A DNA stretch of 34,510 nt from Peptostreptococcus sp. (lineage in GTDB: Bacteria > Bacillota > Clostridia > Peptostreptococcales > Peptostreptococcaceae): contig JAHHSS010000003.1 of the NCBI GenBank assembly GCA_020025095.1, positions 1 to 34,510 of the forward strand. Direction: 5' to 3'. Below the pieces are notes generated by a model. It saw only the letters and a program-made list of their open reading frames with translations. It ran no database searches and was not told where the DNA came from. Numbering within the stretch: the stretch's first letter is position 1; each line of letters opens with the position of its first letter. Position numbers and translations under genes: made by a program. This document shows positions 24,186 to 33,135 of the stretch, in pieces.

Positions 24186-24680
24186 ATGAAGAATTTAAAA
24201 TATTTAATACTTTTTTTAATTGGGCTTTTGATAATATTTTTAGAGACATTTTTTACAAACTTTATAGTTCATTTTATAAGTGTTAACTTATTAATGATTT
24301 ATATAGTTTTTATATCTCTATATGTAAACAAAAATAATGCACTAGTACTCGTTGGAATACTAGGATTACTAAGTGATTTGATATCAGGGGGAATAGTTGG
24401 ATTTACAGCTATTCTTTTCCTAGTTATATCGTATTTTATATCGGTAGTAGAAAAATCTATATTTAAGGACAAAATAGGTATAATATGCTTGCTTGTGTAT
24501 GTAATAAGTGTATTCTACTCTATAATGAATGCTGTATTTTCAGCTATATTTTTCATACCAACACCTATTATACAGGTAATAATTAAGAGTTTGATACTAA
24601 TACCGATTGTAAACACTGCTTTTGCATATATAGGATATAGATTATTTGGTGAAAAATTAAAAAAATTGAGAGATAGTTAG
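24186..24680 (+). CDS. mreD: Rod-shape-determining protein MreD
   Basis: ATG 24186 (164 residues) follows AGGTGATG at close spacing; GTG 24177 and ATG 24180 are in-frame alternatives that fall within that binding site. It is a small hydrophobic protein with about five membrane segments (ILFLIGLLIIFLETFF first) and the fairly conserved GLLSDLISGGIVG loop (about residue 60). MreD is a membrane component of the elongasome, modulating PBP2 through MreC. It is poorly conserved in sequence, so the call relies also on its position between mreC and PBP2. Confidence 0.92.
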   Translation: MKNLKYLILFLIGLLIIFLETFFTNFIVHFISVNLLMIYIVFISLYVNKNNALVLVGILGLLSDLISGGIVGFTAILFLVISYFISVVEKSIFKDKIGIICLLVYVISVFYSIMNAVFSAIFFIPTPIIQVIIKSLILIPIVNTAFAYIGYRLFGEKLKKLRDS

Positions 24681-24691
24681 TGGTGGTAAAG

Positions 24692-27600
24692 GTGAAAAAA
24701 AATTCGATTACTAAAAAAAGACTAAATACGATTAATAAAGTAATAGTAGTGGTATTGTTGGTCATATTCGTTAAAATACTTTTTATGACTACCATTAGAA
24801 ATTCTCATTATTCAGAGCTAGCAAATCAGAAAACATATAAGCAAATATTAGTTCAAGCTCCAAGAGGTGAAATTAAGGATAGAAATGGAATAGTACTTGC
24901 AGGAAATAAACCTGAATTTGCAGTTCAGATTGTGGCTGATTCTTTTAATAAAATTGGAGAAAATGAGAAAGAGGGACCAAATAGAATAGCCTATTCGATT
25001 ATTAATATACTTGAAAGAAATGGTGAAAAGTATACTGATGAATTTCCAATAGTAGTAGACAATGGTAAATACTACTTTACTTTTGACAAAAAAATTAAAG
25101 ATTTTAAATCGGAAAATGGAATACCGAGGAACTATTCTCCTAAAAAGTGTTTTTATTATGTTGTTGATTCATTAATAAAAAACGATGTTCTTTCTATTTC
25201 CGATAGAAATTTAGATCCAGTAAAATTACAAGCTAAGATGAATTCACTAGGGTACTACCCTCCGATACTCGTCAAGGATTGGAAATTTACTGAAGAAAAA
25301 AATAAGGAAGATTGGCTTAATAGCTATAATTTGAAATCAAATATAAAAGCTGAAGAAGCCTTTCATGATATAAAGAATAATTACTATAAAATAGACAAAT
25401 CAATGTCTGATAGTGAAGCAAGAAAAATTATGCTGGTGAGGGATTTGTTAAAATCAAAAAGATACACTCAGTATAATCCAGTTACCTTGGCTAAAGGAAT
25501 AAAGAAGGAAACAGTTTCTCAGATTGAAGAGAATGCTATGGATTTATCAGGTGTGTCTGTGGCAGTCGAGCAAAAAAGAGTTTATCCAGAGGGAAATCTT
25601 GCAGCTCATGTTTTAGGATATGTTGGGAAAATACCATCTTCTAAAGCTGAAGATCTTAAGAAAAATGGCTATGAGCCAGATGATTTAATTGGTCTTTCTG
25701 GAATTGAACATAGTTATGAGAATAAATTAAGAGGAAAATCTGGCTATAAAGAAGTAAAGGTAGATAGCGTTGGTCGTGTGATTGATGAAATGAAGTCTGT
25801 TTCACCTGTATCAGGGAACAGTGTACAACTTACCTTAGATAGTAAACTTCAGAAGGTTGCAGAAAAATCTCTTGAAGATGCAATAAATGCTGCTAGAAGA
25901 GGTACAACTTTTAAAAGTCAATTTGGGGATATATCTATTGATGAACATGCACCCAATGCAAAGTCAGGAGCTATAGTAGCAATAGATGTTAAAAATGGAG
26001 ATGTTTTATCTATGGCAAGTTTTCCAAATTATGATCCTAATAAGTTTGCAGGTGGTATTACCTCTAAAGATTATAATAATTATTTGCCGAAGAATAAAAA
26101 TGATTTTTTAGCTCCGAATCCTCTGTTGAATTTAGCGACTCAAGGTGCTTTCCAACCGGGTTCAACTTTCAAGTTGATTACTGCTATGGCAGCTTTGGAT
26201 TCAGGATTAAATCCGCAATATACAATCAATGATCCGGGTGTGATTAAATTAGGTGGAAGGAATTTTGCAGATTATATATGGCACCATGGAGGTAAAAACC
26301 ATGGTATAGAAAATTTATATAAAGCTATACAAGAATCTTGTAATATATATTTCTACGTAATAGGAAGTGATAGAAACTGGATGACAGGTCAAGACTTAAA
26401 TCTTGGAATGGGAGCAAAAAAAATACTTGAGTATGCTAAAAAATTTGGATTAAATGATGGGACAGGTCTTGAAAATCAGCTTGAAGAAAGAAATGGAAAA
26501 GTTCCAAGTGAACAAGAAAAGGCAGAAAGAACAAAAATTCAGTTGAAGATTGCACTTGAGAGAACTATGAAAACACATTTCAAAGATATTAGCTATGAAA
26601 AAGATAAAGAAGAATATGAACGAAAAATAGATGAAATAGTTAGCTGGATAGATGAAGAAAAAACTCCTGGAAGAAAAGAAACAATGAAAAGGTTAGAAAA
26701 ATTAGGTGTAAAGGAAGAATATCTTGAAAGCGATGCAGATTTTATGGTATATAGTTATTTTAATTTTGCAAAGTGGGGAATAGGAGATACATTTAACCTT
26801 GCTATAGGACAAGGTGAAAATGCATATAATCCTTCTCAGGTCGTAAGATATATAGCAGCAATAGCTAATGGTGGAAATCTTGTAAAAATGAATGTAGTCA
26901 ATAAGGTAGAAAATCCAAAAGGAAAAACTATAGAAAAGACAGAGAAAAAGTTAGAAAAAATTGGCTTCAAAGATGATTCACATTTAAAAGATTTAACAAA
27001 AGGCATGGTAAAAGTATCTAAGGAAGGACTTGCGAAAAAAGCATTTCAAAATTTCCCTGTTACAGTAGCCTCTAAGACTGGTACTGCTGAAAAAAGTGGA
27101 AAAATACCTAGTAACAATGAGTTTGAATATTTAATGTCACATCTTACTTCATATTCAGTAAAAAAAGATGAAGTAATGAACAAATATAAAGAGTTGAAAC
27201 TTGAAAAAGAGAGAGCTTTGACTGATGAAAAAATAAAAGAATTAAAAGCAAAAATACGTAGCAAAAAAACTTCTGAGGATGATAAGGAAAAATATCAAGA
27301 AGAGTTAAATGCTGGTGTGAGAGTGAAGTTAGAAGATACAGATAAGATAAATGCATTTTATTTGAGAAAAGCTATAAAAGCTCTTAATCCAAATATAACA
27401 GATTCTGAAATAGATAGATTTAAGGCAGATTATGGTTCTTTTGCATGGTGTGTAGCTTTTGCACCGGCTGAAAATCCACAAATAGCTGTGGCTTGTGTGA
27501 TACCTCAAGGAGAATCTAGTTCATATGCAGTACTTCCAATAAGAGAAGTTTTGGGGCAATATTTCGGATTAAGAAAAGAGGAAGCTAAAGATAGCAAAAA

Positions 27601-27742
27601 GGAAGAAGAAAATAAGGAAGATAAAGAAAAAAAGGAAAACAATAAAGAAAAAAAAGATACAGACAAAAATTCTCATAATAAAAAAGTTGAAGAGGATGAT
27701 AGAACAAAAAACACAGATAGTGATATAGAAGGTATTGATTAA
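24692..27742 (+). CDS. Large class B penicillin-binding protein 2 (elongation transpeptidase)
   Basis: The frame opens at GTG 24680, overlapping the mreD stop. I prefer GTG 24692 (1016 residues): GTGGTGGTAAAG precedes it, and the same GTGGTGGTAAA precedes the rng ATG at 33136. One N-terminal membrane helix (about 13-30) is followed by the PBP dimerisation domain (APRGEIKDRNG, YPEGNLAAHVLGYVG). The transpeptidase domain has SxxK in GSTFK (Ser491), SCN (Ser549) and KTG (Lys795). About 95 residues are inserted at about 598-690, between SCN and KTG, and about 100 more at about 808-910, after KTG. Both insertions are helical, rich in Lys and Glu. A Lys/Glu tail of about 57 residues ends the protein. 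It should cross-link peptidoglycan with the RodA polymerase encoded two genes on. Confidence 0.95.
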   Translation: MKKNSITKKRLNTINKVIVVVLLVIFVKILFMTTIRNSHYSELANQKTYKQILVQAPRGEIKDRNGIVLAGNKPEFAVQIVADSFNKIGENEKEGPNRIAYSIINILERNGEKYTDEFPIVVDNGKYYFTFDKKIKDFKSENGIPRNYSPKKCFYYVVDSLIKNDVLSISDRNLDPVKLQAKMNSLGYYPPILVKDWKFTEEKNKEDWLNSYNLKSNIKAEEAFHDIKNNYYKIDKSMSDSEARKIMLVRDLLKSKRYTQYNPVTLAKGIKKETVSQIEENAMDLSGVSVAVEQKRVYPEGNLAAHVLGYVGKIPSSKAEDLKKNGYEPDDLIGLSGIEHSYENKLRGKSGYKEVKVDSVGRVIDEMKSVSPVSGNSVQLTLDSKLQKVAEKSLEDAINAARRGTTFKSQFGDISIDEHAPNAKSGAIVAIDVKNGDVLSMASFPNYDPNKFAGGITSKDYNNYLPKNKNDFLAPNPLLNLATQGAFQPGSTFKLITAMAALDSGLNPQYTINDPGVIKLGGRNFADYIWHHGGKNHGIENLYKAIQESCNIYFYVIGSDRNWMTGQDLNLGMGAKKILEYAKKFGLNDGTGLENQLEERNGKVPSEQEKAERTKIQLKIALERTMKTHFKDISYEKDKEEYERKIDEIVSWIDEEKTPGRKETMKRLEKLGVKEEYLESDADFMVYSYFNFAKWGIGDTFNLAIGQGENAYNPSQVVRYIAAIANGGNLVKMNVVNKVENPKGKTIEKTEKKLEKIGFKDDSHLKDLTKGMVKVSKEGLAKKAFQNFPVTVASKTGTAEKSGKIPSNNEFEYLMSHLTSYSVKKDEVMNKYKELKLEKERALTDEKIKELKAKIRSKKTSEDDKEKYQEELNAGVRVKLEDTDKINAFYLRKAIKALNPNITDSEIDRFKADYGSFAWCVAFAPAENPQIAVACVIPQGESSSYAVLPIREVLGQYFGLRKEEAKDSKKEEENKEDKEKKENNKEKKDTDKNSHNKKVEEDDRTKNTDSDIEGID

Positions 27743-27763
27743 GATTGGTGAAGGGATGATATT

Positions 27764-29179
27764 ATGAACTTTAGAGAAAGAGACGCAGTTGAATTTAAAG
27801 GAACGGGAAGAGGGTTAATTTTATATATTAACAGAGAATGCTCCATGGAAAATATTTTTGACTCTATCTCTAGTAAGATAAAATCATCCCCAAACTTTTT
27901 TTTAGGAGGAGTACTTACTGATATAGATAGTAATTACATATCACCGTATCAAAAAAAGTTAATAATAGAATATCTCAATGAAAATTATGGAATTGAGTAT
28001 ATAGGAGTAGACGAGTTTCATTTTAATCAGTTGATGAAGAAAAAAGAATATAAGGGTGCAACAGCAATATTTAAGGCCGTAAGAACGATGTATGTTATGG
28101 ATCTTGGAGAAAATGAAGAGCTTGATTACAATGGCAGCCTTGTACTTATGACAACTCTACCCTCTAATTCTTTAATAAAAGCATCTTGTGATATAGTGGT
28201 TTTAGGAAGTATAGATGTAGATGCCAAGGTAATTGCTGGTGGAAACATTATAGTAATGGGTGAAATCAGAGGAAAGGCGTATGCAGGAGCATATGGAAAT
28301 GATAGTGCTTGCATAATAGCTAGGCAGATAAATGCTCAAAAAATAGCTATATTTAATAGAGAAAGTGAAATTGTAATGTGCAAAAGAAAGACAAGTATGA
28401 GTAATCCTGAAATTGCCTATATTAATGAAAGTGGAAATATAGTTGTTTCTCAAAAAAAAGAAATCCTTTATAAATATTCTCCAAGTAGTATTAAAGATAC
28501 TAGTTATGGTGCATTTGATATCGAGGAACAAGGGGTTATGATGGAAAAAAATCAATCTTTTAGCGACCTTGCTTATGAAATTAAATATAGTGGTGGTACA
28601 CACAGAGCTATATCTAAAGAAGATTTAAAAGAAGAGGTGGACGAAAAAGTTACTAAAGATGACAGCATAGAAGATGAATGCAAAACGGGTATACTTGAGG
28701 GAATAATTAAGAGAGTTTCTGAAAGTATGGATAATGCAGTTGGCGAAGGAAGAACTTCAATAAAAAAATTAGATAAGACAAATTTAGAAACTGAAGATTC
28801 AATAGAAGATAAAAAAGAAAAAAATATAGATGAGAATATTATTTCTGATGAAAAAAATCTATTAAAGAATAAAAATAAAATAAAAAACATTGACTATGTA
28901 GAAGAAAAAAGAGCTAATAAAAAAAGAGCTAATAAAGAAAATATACATGATGATATAATGACAAAAAGAGATAGTTTGAAACTAGAAAATAAAAAAAATA
29001 TAGTTAAAAATTTAGATGATAAAGAAAAAAAAGTAAGAAAGAATGCAAGTAAAATCAAAGTTGTAAGAGGCGATGGTTCTGCAAAAACTTCTGTAGAGGG
29101 TAAAAAGAAAAAGCTAGTTGATAGGCTTAAAGAGTTACTCATAGAGGAAGAGGTGAATAATGAAGAAGATAGATTATAG
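27764..29179 (+). CDS. minC: MinC-like septum-site protein with long charged C-terminal tail
   Basis: A 471-residue protein, about twice the usual MinC length. Residues 1 to about 105 match the MinC N-terminal domain in layout (VEFKGTGRGLILYIN, a weak match). Residues of about 120-205 are a convincing MinC C-terminal beta-helix: DIVVLGSIDVDAKVIAGGNI, IVMGEIRGKAYAGAYGND and IIARQINAQKIAI. MinC antagonises FtsZ when recruited by MinD. From about residue 240 to the end is a Lys/Glu/Asp/Asn-rich low-complexity tail with a short tandem repeat (KRANKKRANKEN at the DNA around 28910-28940). No minD or minE is present in the window; rodA starts inside the last 20 nt of this gene. GGTGAAGGGATGAT is the binding site. 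The function without MinD nearby is uncertain. Confidence 0.85.
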   Translation: MNFRERDAVEFKGTGRGLILYINRECSMENIFDSISSKIKSSPNFFLGGVLTDIDSNYISPYQKKLIIEYLNENYGIEYIGVDEFHFNQLMKKKEYKGATAIFKAVRTMYVMDLGENEELDYNGSLVLMTTLPSNSLIKASCDIVVLGSIDVDAKVIAGGNIIVMGEIRGKAYAGAYGNDSACIIARQINAQKIAIFNRESEIVMCKRKTSMSNPEIAYINESGNIVVSQKKEILYKYSPSSIKDTSYGAFDIEEQGVMMEKNQSFSDLAYEIKYSGGTHRAISKEDLKEEVDEKVTKDDSIEDECKTGILEGIIKRVSESMDNAVGEGRTSIKKLDKTNLETEDSIEDKKEKNIDENIISDEKNLLKNKNKIKNIDYVEEKRANKKRANKENIHDDIMTKRDSLKLENKKNIVKNLDDKEKKVRKNASKIKVVRGDGSAKTSVEGKKKKLVDRLKELLIEEEVNNEEDRL

Positions 29180-30281
29180 CAAAAAAGGCAGGATTATAAG
29201 AAATATAGATTGGAAACTTGTTTCAATAGTTGTAGTAATATTTTTCTTTGGCTTACTGGTTTTAAGTAGTGCAACACATGCAAATATAACAGGCGATTTT
29301 AAACAGATAATAATTCAGCTTATTGCCTTTGCTCTGGGGATAGTGGTAATAGGAGTTTTATTAATTTTTGATTACAATAGCATAGGTAAATACTATAAAG
29401 AATTCTATATATTTAGTATATTTATGCTCATAATAGTTCTTATTCCTGGAATTGGTGACAAACAATTTGGAGCAAGGTCTTGGATAAGAATAGGTGGTTT
29501 TTTAAATTTACAAACTTCAGAAATTGCAAAATTAACTTTTATATTGAGTTATGCAAAAATAGTAGATTTAAATAAAGAAAATATAAAAGATATAAAAACA
29601 TTGGGTAAGTTAGTAGTATATGCTATTCCATTTATAGGACTTTTATTAGGGCAACCAGACTTAGGAACAGCCATAGTATTTATGTGTATAATATTTTTTA
29701 TGCTTTATTCTGCTGGTATAGATAATAAGGTAATAAGAAATGTTGTAATTGCAGGAGTTATTCTTGCTCCGTTAATGTATTTTCTTATGGCACCACATCA
29801 AAGAATCAGAATAGTAAACTTTTTTAATCCAGAGGCTTCGAGTAATTATCAAGTCTTACAGTCAATGATAGCTATTGGTTCTGGTGGGTTGACTGGTAAA
29901 GGACTTTACCATGGATCTCAGAATCAGGAAAATTTTCTTCCTGTAAGAGATAGCGATTTTATATTTGCTGTTGTAGGAGAAGAGTTTGGTTTATTGGGTA
30001 TGATGTTTCTAATATTAATGTTTATACTTCTCATAACTAGACTCCTAACAATAGCTAAAAGGTCTAAGAATAGTTATGGTTCATTTATAGTTGCAGGTAT
30101 TACAGGTATGTTTGCCTACCAGATAATACAGAATATAGGGATGACAGTTGGATTGATGCCTGTAACAGGTGTTACGCTTCCATTTGTAAGCTATGGTGGA
30201 AGTTCAATACTTACATCTATGGCCAATATAGGCATAGTCCTAAATGTATATATGAGAAGAAAGAGATTGAATCTATATTGA
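29160..30281 (+). CDS. rodA: RodA, SEDS-family peptidoglycan glycosyltransferase
   Basis: A 373-residue polytopic membrane protein with about ten membrane segments. SEDS proteins polymerise lipid II glycan strands together with a class B PBP, here presumably the large PBP2 encoded upstream. Family motifs are GARSWIRIGGFLNLQTSEIAKL (about residues 102-123), GQPDLGTAIVF (about 164), SGGLTGKGLYHGSQNQENFLP with the following RDSDFIFAVVGEEFGLLG (about 240-275), and TGVTLPFVSYGGSSIL near residue 340. The gene starts 20 nt before the end of the MinC-like gene, with GAGGTGAATA as binding site. That makes it translationally coupled and the last gene of the elongation cluster. Confidence 0.96.
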   Translation: MKKIDYSKKGRIIRNIDWKLVSIVVVIFFFGLLVLSSATHANITGDFKQIIIQLIAFALGIVVIGVLLIFDYNSIGKYYKEFYIFSIFMLIIVLIPGIGDKQFGARSWIRIGGFLNLQTSEIAKLTFILSYAKIVDLNKENIKDIKTLGKLVVYAIPFIGLLLGQPDLGTAIVFMCIIFFMLYSAGIDNKVIRNVVIAGVILAPLMYFLMAPHQRIRIVNFFNPEASSNYQVLQSMIAIGSGGLTGKGLYHGSQNQENFLPVRDSDFIFAVVGEEFGLLGMMFLILMFILLITRLLTIAKRSKNSYGSFIVAGITGMFAYQIIQNIGMTVGLMPVTGVTLPFVSYGGSSILTSMANIGIVLNVYMRRKRLNLY

Positions 30282-30291
30282 TAAGTAGTAA

Positions 30292-30322
30292 AATATTTTT
30301 TTAGGGATAGTAAAAAAATATT
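30292..30322. terminator. AT-only inverted repeat after rodA
   Basis: The arms 30292-30303 and 30311-30322 are a perfect 12-bp inverted repeat made only of A and T, around GGGATAG, 10 nt past the rodA stop. It may terminate or stabilise the mreB-rodA transcript. With no GC pair in the stem, this is less certain than the other terminators. Confidence 0.4.
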
Positions 30323-30348
30323 AAATAAGATTATTTTTAAAAATAAAA

Positions 30349-30376
30349 TTGAAACTATTCTACGATGGTGTATAAT
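30349..30376 (+). promoter_or_regulatory. Promoter of the radical SAM / DUF2344 pair
   Basis: TTGAAA (30349-30354), a 16-nt spacer and consensus TATAAT (30371-30376) preceded by GTG. Transcription should start near 30383. Confidence 0.65.
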
Positions 30377-30400
30377 AGATAAGTGAATATTAATTGAAAA

Positions 30401-30428
30401 AGGGCTTGTATTGAAAAATGTAAGCCCT
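30401..30428. promoter_or_regulatory. GNRA-capped hairpin in the leader of the radical SAM gene
   Basis: The arms 30401-30412 and 30417-30428 form a 12-bp stem (AGGGCTT/AAGCCCT core, two G-T pairs) capped by GAAA. It lies between the predicted transcript start and the ribosome binding site. On the plus strand it is not followed by a T run, so it is probably a leader structure. On the minus strand a TTTT follows, so a terminator in that direction is possible. Confidence 0.5.
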
Positions 30429-30458
30429 ATAAAATTATGTTAGAATCGGAGGAATATT

Positions 30459-32318
30459 TTGGATAAAGTAAATATAAAAGGAATTTTAAAAAAAGTTGAA
30501 AAACCGGCCAGATATCTTGGCAATGAATTGAATACAATTCATAAAGATACTTCAAATAAAGATTTAATTAGGTATGCGCATTGTTTTCCTGATATATATG
30601 AAGTAGGAATGAGTCATCTTGGAAGTCATATTCTTTACAATTGTATAAATAAAGAAGAAGATGTATTTTGCGAAAGAGTCTATGCTCCAGGTGTAGATAT
30701 GGAAGAAAAGATGAGAGAAAATAAGATACCTTTGTTTGGTCTAGAATCAAGAGAAGCTATAACTAATTTTGATTTCGTAACATTTTCTCTTCAGTACGAA
30801 ATGTGCTACACTAATATTCTTAATATGCTAGATCTTGCAAAAATACCAATGCTTGCAAAGGAAAGAAGTGAAAAGGATCCATTTATCCTTGTAGGAGGCT
30901 CATGTGCCTATAATGTTGAACCATTGGCTGACTTTGTAGACATAGTTGTTTTAGGTGAAGGTGAATATATGAATCTTGACGTAATAAGAGCATATAAGGA
31001 ATGGATAAAAACAAATCCATATGAAAATGGTCAAACTAGAGTAGACTTTTTAAAGAAAATAGCTACAATAGATGGTGTATATATACCCTCATTTTATGAA
31101 TTTGAATATAATGAAGATGGTACAGTTAAAAAATTAAACAAGTTGATAGATATTGCGCCAGATAGACCAAGAAAAAGAATAGTAGAAAACATGGATCTTG
31201 TAGAGTATCCTGAAAAGATGATAGTCCCATTTATAGAAACGATACATGATAGAATTGTTCTTGAACTTTTCAGAGGTTGCACTAGAGGGTGTAGATTTTG
31301 TCAAGCAGGAATGATCTATAGACCAATAAGAGAAAAATCTCTAGAAAGATTAAAAGAAATCGTTGATAATATGGTTAAGAACACAGGATATGATGAAATT
31401 TCTCTATCTTCGCTAAGTACAAGTGATTATTCCAAGATACAAGAGATAACAGATTTTCTTGTAGATGAATATGCACCTCAAAATATAGGAGTTTCGCTTC
31501 CATCACTAAGACTGGATAATTTTTCAATGGAAATAGCAGAAAAAATTCAACAAGTAAGAAAAACAGGACTAACATTTGCACCAGAGGCGGGAACTCAAAG
31601 ACTTAGAGATGTAATTAATAAAGGAGTTACTGAGGAAGATTTAAGAAATGCAGTAGGCAAGGCTTTTGAAATGGGATGGAACAGTGTAAAACTTTATTTT
31701 ATGATAGGTTTGCCGACAGAAACATATGAAGATTTGGATGGAATAAGAGACCTTGCATATGAAGTAATAGATATTTATAGGGAAGTACATGGCGGTAAAC
31801 TAAGAGGAAAATTTGGTGTAACAGTAAGTACATCAACCTTTGTTCCTAAGCCATTTACACCTTTCCAATGGCATGGACAAGATACTCAAGAAGAAATAAA
31901 AGCAAAACAGAAACATCTAGTAGGAAGACTAAGAAATGGAAATATAAAATACAATTATCACGATTCAAAAACAAGCTTAATGGAAGCTGTATTTGCAAGA
32001 GGTGATAGAAGACTAGGAGCAGTACTTTTAGAAGTATTCAAAAATGGTGCAAAATTTGATGGTTGGTCAGAACATTTTGATTTAGATAGATGGTTAGCTG
32101 CGATGGAAAAATTAGGTCTTGATCCAAGCTTTTATGCTCATAGAGAGAGAAGTTACGATGAAGTATTCCCTTGGGATCATATAGATGTGGGAGTTTCGAA
32201 AGAATTTTTTATAAGAGAAAATGAAATAGCTAAGAATAATAAAATAACAAAAGATTGTAGACATGGATGTAATGGATGTGGTATAAACACAAATGATATA
32301 GGAAGGGGATTATGCTAA
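30459..32318 (+). CDS. Radical SAM protein, TIGR03960 type (B12-binding-like N-terminus)
   Basis: The start is TTG 30459, 6 nt after a clear GGAGG (30448-30452), giving 619 residues. Residues of about 20-200 look like the cobalamin-binding-like domain of class B radical SAM enzymes (ARYLGNELNTIHKD at the start, then YAHCFPDIYEVGMSHLG and ILVGGSCAYNVEPLADFVD). The radical SAM core has the cluster motif CTRGCRFC (about residues 275-282) for the [4Fe-4S]-SAM cluster. EAGTQRLRDVINKG and VKLYFMIGLPTET follow, as in MiaB-like enzymes. The C-terminus has a second cysteine group, CRHGCNGCG (about 602-610). The substrate is unknown to me. It is translationally coupled to a DUF2344 protein, a pairing or fusion seen across Firmicutes. 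Confidence 0.93.
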   Translation: MDKVNIKGILKKVEKPARYLGNELNTIHKDTSNKDLIRYAHCFPDIYEVGMSHLGSHILYNCINKEEDVFCERVYAPGVDMEEKMRENKIPLFGLESREAITNFDFVTFSLQYEMCYTNILNMLDLAKIPMLAKERSEKDPFILVGGSCAYNVEPLADFVDIVVLGEGEYMNLDVIRAYKEWIKTNPYENGQTRVDFLKKIATIDGVYIPSFYEFEYNEDGTVKKLNKLIDIAPDRPRKRIVENMDLVEYPEKMIVPFIETIHDRIVLELFRGCTRGCRFCQAGMIYRPIREKSLERLKEIVDNMVKNTGYDEISLSSLSTSDYSKIQEITDFLVDEYAPQNIGVSLPSLRLDNFSMEIAEKIQQVRKTGLTFAPEAGTQRLRDVINKGVTEEDLRNAVGKAFEMGWNSVKLYFMIGLPTETYEDLDGIRDLAYEVIDIYREVHGGKLRGKFGVTVSTSTFVPKPFTPFQWHGQDTQEEIKAKQKHLVGRLRNGNIKYNYHDSKTSLMEAVFARGDRRLGAVLLEVFKNGAKFDGWSEHFDLDRWLAAMEKLGLDPSFYAHRERSYDEVFPWDHIDVGVSKEFFIRENEIAKNNKITKDCRHGCNGCGINTNDIGRGLC

Positions 32319-33019
32319 TGTCAAAAATAATGAGAATTAAATTTATTAAAAATGAAGACATGATATACATTTCCCATTTAGATGTACAGAGACTTTTGCA
32401 AAGAGCATTTAGAAGAGCAGAGGTAGAGCTTTCATTTTCAAAGGGGTTTAATCCTCATCCTAAGATGAGCTACGGTAATGCCTTGGCTTTAGGGGTAGAA
32501 AGCTATGGAGAATATGTAGATATAGAAATAGAAAATGAGGATATAAATTGTGAAGAATTAATGGAAAAAATAAATAAGCAACTTCCTGAGGGTATGAAGT
32601 TTATAAAATGTATAGAACTTAAGGGAGATGAAAAGGCACTTGCTTCACATATAGTATATGGGGATTATATATTTACTGTTCCCAATGTTATCAACTTAAA
32701 TAAAGATGAAATTTCAAAAAAACTGTTAGAAATGATTAACAGTGAAACTATTATGACTAGCAAGAGAAATAAGAAGAAAAAAATAGTAGAAGTAGATATA
32801 CGACCATTAATAAAAACTTTATCTTTGATGGAGTTGAATGATAAAGAAATAAAAATATCGTCAATATTAGCAACTGGATCAAAACAAAACTTAAATACGA
32901 ATGTGTTTTTACCGAAACTATTAGAATTTATAGGTATTGACATAGATCCTTTAGATGTAGATATAAGAAGAAACGATTTATACTTTGAAGAAGAAGGTGT
33001 GTTAATAACGCCTTTCTAA
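32318..33019 (+). CDS. DUF2344 / TIGR03936 family protein
   Basis: I prefer ATG 32318 (233 residues), which overlaps the upstream stop by one base (TAATG) and is 9 nt from GGAAGGGG. ATG 32312 in the same frame is only 3 nt from that site. The N-terminus RIKFIKNEDMIYISHLDVQRLLQRAFRRAE and the SKGFNPHPKMSYGNALALGVES block are typical of the family. Family members are found alongside, or fused to, the TIGR03960 radical SAM protein. The function is unknown; partnership with the upstream enzyme is inferred from coupling. Predicted soluble; no catalytic motif recognised. Confidence 0.9.
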   Translation: MSKIMRIKFIKNEDMIYISHLDVQRLLQRAFRRAEVELSFSKGFNPHPKMSYGNALALGVESYGEYVDIEIENEDINCEELMEKINKQLPEGMKFIKCIELKGDEKALASHIVYGDYIFTVPNVINLNKDEISKKLLEMINSETIMTSKRNKKKKIVEVDIRPLIKTLSLMELNDKEIKISSILATGSKQNLNTNVFLPKLLEFIGIDIDPLDVDIRRNDLYFEEEGVLITPF

Positions 33020-33025
33020 ATAAAA

Positions 33026-33056
33026 GAGGACACTGCTTTTTGACAGTGTCCTTTTC
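33026..33056 (+). terminator. Terminator after the DUF2344 gene
   Basis: An 8-bp GGACACTG/CAGTGTCC stem (33028-33035 and 33044-33051) with an 8-nt loop is followed by TTTT. Confidence 0.92.
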
Positions 33057-33091
33057 ATTAAATATATTTTATTTATTCTAAGAAAGTAGTG

Positions 33092-33097
33092 TATAAT
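33092..33097 (+). promoter_or_regulatory. Candidate -10 of rng
   Basis: TATAAT preceded by GTG lies 38 nt before the rng ATG. The -35 region (about 33069-33074, TTATTT) is weak. The same GTG-TATAAT arrangement occurs at the promoter at 30371. Confidence 0.45.
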
Positions 33098-33135
33098 ATT
33101 CAATGTAGAATATAAAAATAGGTAGTGGTGGTAAA

